Below, one piece after another: positions 1 through 6,375 of a stretch of 64,000 nt of DNA. The DNA comes from Limnohabitans sp. 103DPR2 (GTDB lineage: Bacteria; Pseudomonadota; Gammaproteobacteria; Burkholderiales; Burkholderiaceae_C). The number at the start of each line of letters is the position of its first letter. The first letter of the stretch is position 1. Below the pieces are notes generated by a model, which saw only the letters and a list, made by a program, of their open reading frames with translations, had not been told where the DNA came from and searched no databases. Location: the NCBI RefSeq assembly GCF_001412575.1, contig NZ_CP011834.1, forward strand, positions 2,294,001 through 2,358,000. Reading direction: 5' to 3'. A program made the position numbers and the translations under genes.

Positions 1-2
1 TC

Positions 3-881
3 AACCCTCATGCGGCAGGCGGGCGGGCCCGGCGGCTGTTGCTGCCTTTGGATGTTTGGCTCACTGCGCTTGGACTTGCGCAGAAGCCCGACATCGTGAT
101 GCCCGAAAGTTTGCACGAGGCGCACCATGCGATTGCCAAGCGCCCCCAAGGGTCAATGATTGTGGTGGTGGGTGGTGATGGCACCCTGAACCAAATGCTG
201 CCCATCCTGATCAGCGGCAAGCACGTGATTGGCTTGGTGCCTTATGGCAGTGGCAATGACTGCGCGCGTGCATGGGGTTTGCACAAGTTGTCTTGGCAGG
301 ACGCACTGTCCTTTGCATTGAGTGGTCCAGCGAGTGCCATCGATGTGGGGCGCATTCAATTGAACCATCGCGATCCGCATTATTTCCACTCCAGCTTGGC
401 GGTGGGATTTGATGCGTCTGTGGGCAATCGCGCTTTGGCGGGCCCTAAGTTTTTAAGAGGTCTGCCAAGGTATTTGTTGGCCACATTGCGCGAACTATTG
501 CATTTAAAAAACTGGCCTTTGAAGGTTCAAGCTGATGGTCATGTGGTGCATGAAGGCAATTGCTTGCTGGCGTCTGCTTTGAACACCCCTACCTATGGCG
601 GCGGCATGCCGGCTGTGCCGCATGCCATGGTGAACGATGGCCAGCTGAACTTGTTGGTAGGTGGCAGCTTTAACCGTTGGCAAACGCTGTTGATGTTGCC
701 GCGTTTGTTAATTGGCAAGCACTTGGGCCATGCGCGCATTCAATGCGTGGCCTTTACTGAGGCCACCCTCACATGCCCTGCGCCTGTGCCCGTGGCAGCA
801 GATGGCGAGACCCTGGGCTTTGCAACACACATTCAAATTACGTTGCTGCCCGGTGCATTACAAGTCGTCAAGAAGACTTAA
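3..881 (+). CDS. Diacylglycerol/lipid kinase family protein, 5' end missing
   Basis: The reading frame is open from the first bases of the window, so the start codon lies upstream. The frame begins NPHAAGGRA, like the NPxxGxGxA motif at the N-terminus of the DAGK catalytic domain. It continues with GGDGTLNQM, the nucleotide-binding loop, and GSGNDCAR, which matches the family GTxNDFAR motif. The rest is a YegS/LCB5-like beta-sandwich domain. Such enzymes phosphorylate diacylglycerol or related lipids at the inner face of the membrane. The substrate cannot be told from sequence. The TAA stop (879-881) lies inside a copy of the dispersed 27-nt repeat. Only a few N-terminal residues seem to be missing. 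Confidence 0.85.
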   Translation, partial: NPHAAGGRARRLLLPLDVWLTALGLAQKPDIVMPESLHEAHHAIAKRPQGSMIVVVGGDGTLNQMLPILISGKHVIGLVPYGSGNDCARAWGLHKLSWQDALSFALSGPASAIDVGRIQLNHRDPHYFHSSLAVGFDASVGNRALAGPKFLRGLPRYLLATLRELLHLKNWPLKVQADGHVVHEGNCLLASALNTPTYGGGMPAVPHAMVNDGQLNLLVGGSFNRWQTLLMLPRLLIGKHLGHARIQCVAFTEATLTCPAPVPVAADGETLGFATHIQITLLPGALQVVKKT

Positions 882-904
882 TTGGGGTCAGATCAACATT
901 AATT
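878..904 (+). repeat. Dispersed 27-nt repeat, copy 1
   Basis: This copy begins TTAATTGGGGTCAG and ends AACATTAATT. It fills the whole gap between two convergent genes: the TAA of the kinase gene (879-881) and the minus-strand TAA of the lipoprotein gene (899-901) are both part of it. Because both ends carry TTAA-type sequence, the element offers a stop in either direction. Other copies lie at 4231, 6349, 33650, 33714, 33774, 33838, 55105 and 55125. Confidence 0.9.
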
Positions 905-1309
905 GGCACCCAACTTCACATTGCCCGTAAACAAACTGAACCCAGCCCCCAGCACCACCTTCTCCAAAATGTTCTCAGAAGGCGTGCCCAACCCACCGCA
1001 AGCTTTTGAGACATGGGACGCATCCAAATGGTCCAGCGCATCCAGGCCCATGTTCACACCCAACAGGGGCAACAAATAGCTGCCCCCACTCAGCAACAAC
1101 AAGGTGGGCGTTGCAATGGACCGTGTTAGTTTGATGTCGTCGTGCAAAGGCGCCAACTCAAATGAGCGCTGGCATGCGGCGTCTTTGTATTGCGGGCCAT
1201 GGGGGCTAATGCTCTCCGCCATGTTGCGCGTTTGGCTGGCACAGCCAGTCAAATTCACAGACAGAAAAACCGTTACCAACAAACCAATCAAGCTGACAAA
1301 TCGGCGCAT
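899..1309 (-). CDS. Putative lipoprotein of unknown function
   Basis: The product has 136 residues. It starts MRRFVSLIGLLV with a hydrophobic leader ending in the lipobox LTGC, so it is predicted to be lipidated and exported. ATG 1309 is chosen over an in-frame ATG 33 nt upstream because GGAGAG lies about 8 nt before it. A middle segment (SGGSYLLPLLGVNMG) is hydrophobic enough to touch a membrane. I do not recognise the family. It lies 47 nt downstream of the thioredoxin gene on the same strand and may be the last gene of the redox operon. Its stop codon is provided by repeat copy 1. Confidence 0.6.
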   Translation of the reverse strand: MRRFVSLIGLLVTVFLSVNLTGCASQTRNMAESISPHGPQYKDAACQRSFELAPLHDDIKLTRSIATPTLLLLSGGSYLLPLLGVNMGLDALDHLDASHVSKACGGLGTPSENILEKVVLGAGFSLFTGNVKLGAN

Positions 1310-1356
1310 GACGCAAGCTCTCCAGAATTTGCTTGGCATCATAACTGGACAGGTTA

Positions 1357-1830
1357 TCAGAGCCCCATCAAAGCCAAAATCTTAGCCTCCAACTGCCCGG
1401 TCTCTTCCGTCCTGAACCCTGAGTGCACAAACAACACCTTCCCCTCCGGACTCACCAGCATGGAAGTTGGCATGGTCTTAATGGCCAAGGTCTTGGCCGA
1501 CAAACCCTGTGGGTCATAAGCCACCGTAAACTGCGCTGGCGTGTGCACCAAAAACTTATCGGCATCGGCGCGTTTGGCATCCACATTGACGGCCACCACC
1601 TTCAAACCTTTGGGGCCTAACTTGGCATGCAAGGCATTCATCCAAGGAAAGGATTGCCTGCAAGGACCGCACCAAGAGGCCCAATAGTCAATGTACACAA
1701 ACTGCCCTGGCGCAGATTGCACTTCTGCCAAACCCAGAGCAGGCAAACTCTTTCCAGGTTCAATGGCGAAGGCGCGACCGGCCTGCAAAGTCAGACCCAG
1801 CAACAGAGTAGCAATCAATTTGAATTTCAT
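1357..1830 (-). CDS. TlpA/ResA-like periplasmic thioredoxin
   Basis: The product has 157 residues. A signal peptide (MKFKLIATLLLGLTLQAG...AFA) is followed by a thioredoxin fold with the active site WCGPC (Cys54, Cys57) and the cis-proline loop MPTS. Members of this family reduce or exchange disulfides on exported partners. The start is set at ATG 1830 because the signal peptide begins there; the frame extends further upstream without good support. It follows apbE on the same strand after a gap of about 70 nt, so it probably belongs to the DUF4266-DUF3570-apbE operon. A likely role is to keep cysteines of that system reduced, for example the CGC tail of the DUF4266 lipoprotein. That role is inference. 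Confidence 0.85.
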   Translation of the reverse strand: MKFKLIATLLLGLTLQAGRAFAIEPGKSLPALGLAEVQSAPGQFVYIDYWASWCGPCRQSFPWMNALHAKLGPKGLKVVAVNVDAKRADADKFLVHTPAQFTVAYDPQGLSAKTLAIKTMPTSMLVSPEGKVLFVHSGFRTEETGQLEAKILALMGL

Positions 1831-1897
1831 ATGAAGCAGTTTAATGGTGCAAGGCATAGGGTCACGACATTTTTTAAACGCATCCCCTCTAAGCCGC

Positions 1898-2806
1898 CTA
1901 CTGACGCATGTGTACTTTGCCAGCGTGATCTATCGCAAAGAAGTCAAACCCAGTAGCCTGCAAAAATGCCAGACCTTCTTCTTCTTTCAGCATGGTCATG
2001 GTGCTGGTACATCCCGCCACCACGGCCGCAGGCGCCGTCACACTCACACTACGCCAATACTTGACAGGCTGCCCTGTGAAAGGATTAAGCACATGACAGT
2101 AGCGCTCGCCGTTCAATTCAAAATAGCGTTCATAGTCACCACTGGTGGCTAAACCACCCTGCATGATAGGCAAAGTGGCCACCACTTGATTGGCATGCCT
2201 TGGGTCTTGAATGCCAATCATCCAGGGCTCACCCGTTGGTTTAGGCCCTAGAAATCGCATATCGCCTGCCAAGTTCACATACCCACTGACCACGCCCTGT
2301 GCTTGCAGCACTTGTGCAGCTCTATCGGCAGCATACTCTTTGCCAAAGCCGCCCAAGTCAATTTCCATTCCAGCAGAAGGCAAGGCAATGCTTTGATCTT
2401 TCAGCACCACTTTATGCCACCCTACTTTGGCCCGCAAAGCATCTAACGTATCAGTAGAAGGTATTGCGGGCACTTGAAAATTCCAAGCTTGCCGAAACAC
2501 ACCCGACGTGATGTCAAACAAGCCCTGACTTTGTTCGTGCAATTTAGATGCATATTGCAACAAAGCCCAAGTTTCATCGTCGCATACCACGGGCCTCAGA
2601 CCAGCTTGCTGATTGATGTTGGCAATCAATGATTCGGTCGTATAGCGTGAGTATTTTCTTTCTATGCGCAGCACTTCATCGATGGCCATCTGCGCCAAGC
2701 GTTGGGCATCATACACACTGCTGGCCGCCAACACGACCTCACAAGCACTGCCCATGGCCCTGAAGGGGCACCTGTGAACAGACCAACTTGAAACTGTGCG
2801 CGTCAT
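1898..2806 (-). CDS. apbE: FAD:protein FMN transferase (ApbE family)
   Basis: The product has 302 residues, the usual ApbE length. Family features visible are FRAMGSACEVVL near the N-terminus, the Tyr-rich ERKYSRYT segment, DLGGFGKEYAADRAAQVL (flavin-binding region) and GLATSGDYERYFE near the C-terminus. ApbE splits FAD and links FMN covalently to Ser/Thr in exported proteins. ATG 2806 overlaps the TGA of the upstream DUF3570 gene (TGATG), so the two are translationally coupled. The coupling, and a matching acceptor motif in the DUF3570 product, make that protein the likely substrate. No clear lipobox or cleavage site is seen, so how it is exported is open. Confidence 0.9.
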   Translation of the reverse strand: MTRTVSSWSVHRCPFRAMGSACEVVLAASSVYDAQRLAQMAIDEVLRIERKYSRYTTESLIANINQQAGLRPVVCDDETWALLQYASKLHEQSQGLFDITSGVFRQAWNFQVPAIPSTDTLDALRAKVGWHKVVLKDQSIALPSAGMEIDLGGFGKEYAADRAAQVLQAQGVVSGYVNLAGDMRFLGPKPTGEPWMIGIQDPRHANQVVATLPIMQGGLATSGDYERYFELNGERYCHVLNPFTGQPVKYWRSVSVTAPAAVVAGCTSTMTMLKEEEGLAFLQATGFDFFAIDHAGKVHMRQ

Positions 2807-4005
2807 CAAAATGTATGTGTGATGCCCACTTGAATACTGCGCGCATAAAACGGCGCTAACCCCTGACTACCCGAGCCCGTGAACTTCCAGACAGCCTTTT
2901 GTCCGTATTGCTCTACCTTCACATCGACTGCGGTGTCTAAACTCAATTGACGCGTCAATTTAAGGCCCATGGTGATGGCACCAAAGGCACTGAGTCGCTG
3001 GTCTTCAGAAAAATGGACAGCATTGGGCAATGGACTTGGTGGAAAAGGTGCAATGCGCGGGTCAACTTCCACATAAAAGCGGGCCGCATTTTGCGAATAC
3101 AAACGCAACTGAGGCGCAACGCGCCAATCACTGCCAAAGCGTTGCACCCATTCAGCATCTAAGGTGTGTGATCGGATGCCCCACGTGTCTGTGTAGTAAC
3201 GATAGGCCAAGCGAGATGTGCCGCGCCATTCTGAAACATGGTGGTTCCATCGGGCCTGAAACGTTTGGTGTTGACGCTCTCTGGGGCGCTCGTCGTAGAT
3301 TTTGTAGGGATCTGAAAAGTAGCCACGGCCGCTGTAGTGGCCCAGGTTAACTTGCACGATGTCGTCCATGCTGAGCACTTGCGTCACACCCAGCAAAAGG
3401 TCTGCACCCTTCTTTTGTTCGTGGGCGACAATGTAGTTGGCAGGTTGAATTGCATCTCGGTTTAAACCCAGACCCGCAGTCCAAGTGGTATTTTTATCTT
3501 CTGACACTTGGGTGGCCAACACAGACACAGCCCGCGAGACGTAGTCATTTTCGCCTGAGTGGCTCATCCCCACTGTGAAGGTGCCGTTCGGCAAGTAACG
3601 TGTGAGCGAAGTGTCAACTGCACGCCGAAAATCTTTCATGCCAGACAAAGCTTGCGTGTGATACGCAGGCGATGCACCTGAAATGCTGTCGGTGATGAGT
3701 GTGCCCGATGCGGACCATTCGGCGTTGAGTGGCACCATCAGGTTGGTGGCACTGGCTTTGACGCGAATGCGATCGTCGAAGGCCGAGGCACCTGATTTGC
3801 TGTAACCCGAGTTGCTACCACCTGCGCTGGCCTCACTGGCAATTTGTTGACGTTCTTGGTAGTTGAGGTATTTGAAAGTGAGACTGCCTTTTTCTGGGGC
3901 CGTTTCGGCATGGGCCACACCCATCACGCAGGGCAAGGCCATGGCGGCGCTCAACAATGCAGCGCCCAGTTCTGTGCTTTGTACAGGGGTTTTAGTTGCA
4001 GCCAC
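2806..4005 (-). CDS. DUF3570 family outer-membrane beta-barrel protein, candidate flavoprotein
   Basis: The product has about 399 residues: a signal peptide ending AHA before ETAPEKG, then alternating beta-strand sequence, ending in ITHTF, whose terminal Phe is typical of outer-membrane barrels. GTG 4005 is preferred because GGAGG lies 5 nt upstream, inside the last codons of the DUF4266 gene; GTG 4011 is the alternative. Residues 106-112 (3670-3690) read DSISGAS, which fits the ApbE target consensus Dxx(S/T)GA(S/T). A second SGAS about 40 residues earlier lacks the Asp. The N-terminal EASAGGS also occurs in the DUF4266 product. The family assignment rests on the overall look and gene context. 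A flavin on the protein is inference. Confidence 0.8.
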   Translation of the reverse strand: MAATKTPVQSTELGAALLSAAMALPCVMGVAHAETAPEKGSLTFKYLNYQERQQIASEASAGGSNSGYSKSGASAFDDRIRVKASATNLMVPLNAEWSASGTLITDSISGASPAYHTQALSGMKDFRRAVDTSLTRYLPNGTFTVGMSHSGENDYVSRAVSVLATQVSEDKNTTWTAGLGLNRDAIQPANYIVAHEQKKGADLLLGVTQVLSMDDIVQVNLGHYSGRGYFSDPYKIYDERPRERQHQTFQARWNHHVSEWRGTSRLAYRYYTDTWGIRSHTLDAEWVQRFGSDWRVAPQLRLYSQNAARFYVEVDPRIAPFPPSPLPNAVHFSEDQRLSAFGAITMGLKLTRQLSLDTAVDVKVEQYGQKAVWKFTGSGSQGLAPFYARSIQVGITHTF

Positions 4006-4210
4006 AGCCACCTCCGCTTACGCCCGACCCGCCTGCCGATGCTTCTTTGCTGCTGTAAATGTGCTCTTTGTAACCGCGCTCTAGGGGGTCGTCATCAAAG
4101 GTCATTTCTGGCAATGCCAAATTACCCTTTTGCCATGCCGCCACAGGCTGAATGTGCGAGCACGCTTGCAAGACCAACAGGGCCATTAACGCCAAGACTT
4201 TGGCACACAT
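3992..4210 (-). CDS. DUF4266 family small lipoprotein with CGC tail
   Basis: The product has 72 residues. A short leader ends in the lipobox VLQAC (Cys17), followed by HIQPVAAWQKGNLALPEM and a Gly/Ser-rich tail ending GGGCGCN. AAGGAC about 8 nt upstream supports ATG 4210. The gene opens the operon, and its end overlaps the start of the DUF3570 gene. The C-terminal CxC pair is the only redox-active or metal-binding feature visible in the mature part besides the lipidated cysteine. Function is unknown. The constant pairing with DUF3570 is known to me from family context, not proven here. Confidence 0.8.
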   Translation of the reverse strand: MCAKVLALMALLVLQACSHIQPVAAWQKGNLALPEMTFDDDPLERGYKEHIYSSKEASAGGSGVSGGGCGCN

Positions 4211-4230
4211 GCAGCTTGTCCTTGTTAAAT

Positions 4231-4257
4231 TTAATTGGGGTCAGAGTAACATTAATT
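4231..4257 (+). repeat. Dispersed 27-nt repeat, copy 2 (variant GAGT)
   Basis: Same frame and ends as copy 1, but the middle reads CAGAGTAAC instead of CAGATCAAC. It lies in the 120-nt gap between the end of the RTX protease gene (4331) and the start of the DUF4266 gene (4210), so it is in the 5' region of the redox operon. Apart from it, the gap holds no convincing terminator or promoter that I can identify. Confidence 0.85.
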
Positions 4258-4330
4258 TTAGGGAATTCAAGGGGGCTTAGCTGGGGCTAGTTTCATTTCT
4301 TTGCGAAACTCTTTGGCACTCTTTAGGTTG

Positions 4331-6340
4331 CTAACTGAACTCAATACCTGTTTGGGCTAGGCCCATCAAACCGATTTTGTTCATGTTCAAAGAGAAGTCT
4401 CCAGCCAATACCACCAGGTCGCCGGGCTTGGTGCCGTCCGCCAGCATTTTTAAATAAGGCGCTTTCTCGGTTGCTGATGCGATGCTACCCACCACGTTGC
4501 GCCACAAGGTGGAGACAATGGCGTCAGGTGTCATGGCACCTACAGCATTCAGGGCCGTTAAACCTAGGTCGGCATAACTCATGCCGTTGTCGACGTAACG
4601 CAATCCTGTTCCAACAATGCCAGGGGTCTTGACGGCATCGCTACCGAGCACTGCCCCAATCACTTTGACAACAATGCCTGCATTGCCATCCAAATCAATG
4701 GCCACAGACTTGTCTGAAAACTTCAAGCGCTCAACAGAAGTCAATACATCGATGCCATCAGCATTGGCGCGTTTGTCTTTCACACTGAAAGTGCTTGAAG
4801 TGTTTTCAAAGGTGTAACTGGCATAGGCACCGCCAAATAGCGCAGTGTCAATTCCGCTACCGCCTTGCAACTGATCATCGCCCTGCCCGCCCACCAAAGT
4901 GTCATCGCCGGCCCAGCCTTCCAACCAGTCATTTCCCATGCCCCCTGACATTTGGTTGCCCAGTTCGTTGCCGTACAACTTGTCAGCAAATGAGCTGCCC
5001 GTCAGGTTTTCAATGGCTGATCCGAAATTCACGGTCACTTGTCCCGCCGCTGTGATGTTGGTGGCTTTGTTATTGCCGACATAACCCCAATAACCCGGTG
5101 TCAAATAGAGTGTTGAGCCTTGGTTCAAATTCGACGCGTCGAGGGTGTCCACGCCCGCACCATCCCAAATGAAGTTGGGCTCTGTCGCAGATACTTTGTA
5201 AGTGTCATTGCCAGTGCGCGAGGTTTTGCTGGGTCCGTAGATGTACTGCAATGCCGCAATGTCAAGTGGACTGAAGCTGAGGTAATACTGCGCCGGAGCG
5301 TCGTTGTAGCTCATCACTGTCCAAGCTGTGGACTCCTCTGTACCCGTCAGATAAGGCGGATCCGACACGCTGCTACTGCCCGCCTGCGCGTGTGAAAAAG
5401 GATGCTCTAAACCCAGACCATGACCAATTTCATGAATCAGAGTTAGGGCGCCGTAAGTGCGGTCAGCGAAGGCGGCATTGAGCGATGAGTTATCGAAGTA
5501 CAGATCGCTGCCAATCATGTAGTCGCTCGGGAAATTGCCTGAACCTGCGGAGGAGGGTTGATCATTGTTCGCGAACACAAAAGTGTTGAGAACGCCAGGG
5601 TTGTTGGTCTTCTGAAAATGCACATCAATCACAGAAGACACAATACTTAAAGCTGCTTCGGCCCTGGCCATTTGCGTGCTGGTAAATGGCTTGAAGCCAA
5701 GACCATGGCTGTAGTTGGTGTCGTAGGTGGGCAACGATGTTGGGAAGGTGTAGAAATAGGTGTGTGCGCTACCAAGCAAGCTTTCAAATGCATTGCCAGC
5801 AGCTTCGTCTGGCAACAACGCATCTACCCAATAAGGCAAAGATTGCGCACCATCTGTGTAGATGACTTTTTCGATACTGCTTGGAATTTTGACGAAACTG
5901 GTGGCCACATAGGCCGTGTCAGTGCCTGAAACGTCTTCGATCACATCGTGAATGTCGGACACGTAATAGGTGTCGTCACCAGGGCCGCCATTCAAGTAAT
6001 CGGCACCCGGACCACCGCTCAAAATGTCATTGCCACCACGGCCGTAGAGTTGATCGTTGCCTTCATCGCCGTAAAGAACATCGCCAGCGGAGCCCCCCAC
6101 AAGAAAGTCGTTGCCGTTGCCTCCGTGTATGGTTTTGATACCAGCCACAGGATAGTAGGTGTAGGAACCGCCTACGCCGTCATAGCCGTTGACTTCATCG
6201 TCGCCATCACCCGCCTCAACATAGTCTTCACCATCCTCAGTCAAAATAAAGTCATCACCTGCCAAACCGTACAGAGAATCATTTCCCGACGTCCCTCTTA
6301 GAGGGTTGTCATTGCCATTGGTTCCGTATTTGATCGGCAT
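4331..6340 (-). CDS. RTX-type M10 (serralysin-like) zinc metalloprotease
   Basis: The product has 669 residues and no N-terminal signal peptide, as expected for a type I secretion substrate. Residues 7-125 hold glycine/aspartate nonapeptide repeats (GNGNDFLVGG, GDEGNDQLYG, GPGADYLNGG) that bind calcium. The protease domain has the zinc site HEIGHGLGLEH (303-313) and the Met-turn VMSYND (342-347). A second RTX block (about 446-500) follows, then a C-terminal region resembling the DUF4214-type tail of secreted RTX proteins. RTX repeats on both sides of the protease domain are less usual than in classic serralysins. No ABC/HlyD/TolC transporter genes are in the window. Repeat copies flank the gene on both sides. 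Confidence 0.9.
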   Translation of the reverse strand: MPIKYGTNGNDNPLRGTSGNDSLYGLAGDDFILTEDGEDYVEAGDGDDEVNGYDGVGGSYTYYPVAGIKTIHGGNGNDFLVGGSAGDVLYGDEGNDQLYGRGGNDILSGGPGADYLNGGPGDDTYYVSDIHDVIEDVSGTDTAYVATSFVKIPSSIEKVIYTDGAQSLPYWVDALLPDEAAGNAFESLLGSAHTYFYTFPTSLPTYDTNYSHGLGFKPFTSTQMARAEAALSIVSSVIDVHFQKTNNPGVLNTFVFANNDQPSSAGSGNFPSDYMIGSDLYFDNSSLNAAFADRTYGALTLIHEIGHGLGLEHPFSHAQAGSSSVSDPPYLTGTEESTAWTVMSYNDAPAQYYLSFSPLDIAALQYIYGPSKTSRTGNDTYKVSATEPNFIWDGAGVDTLDASNLNQGSTLYLTPGYWGYVGNNKATNITAAGQVTVNFGSAIENLTGSSFADKLYGNELGNQMSGGMGNDWLEGWAGDDTLVGGQGDDQLQGGSGIDTALFGGAYASYTFENTSSTFSVKDKRANADGIDVLTSVERLKFSDKSVAIDLDGNAGIVVKVIGAVLGSDAVKTPGIVGTGLRYVDNGMSYADLGLTALNAVGAMTPDAIVSTLWRNVVGSIASATEKAPYLKMLADGTKPGDLVVLAGDFSLNMNKIGLMGLAQTGIEFS

Positions 6341-6348
6341 GGAAATTC

Positions 6349-6375
6349 TTAATTGGGGTCAGATCAACATTATTT
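6349..6375 (+). repeat. Dispersed 27-nt repeat, copy 3
   Basis: Begins TTAATTGGGGTCAG and ends slightly diverged (AACATTATTTT). It makes up nearly all of the 29-nt gap between the stop of the prolyl oligopeptidase gene and the start of the RTX protease gene. The minus-strand TAA of the oligopeptidase gene (6370-6372) lies inside it. The protease ATG (6340) begins 9 nt beyond the repeat, so its ribosome binding site must lie in or next to the element; only a weak AAGAA is seen. Confidence 0.85.
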
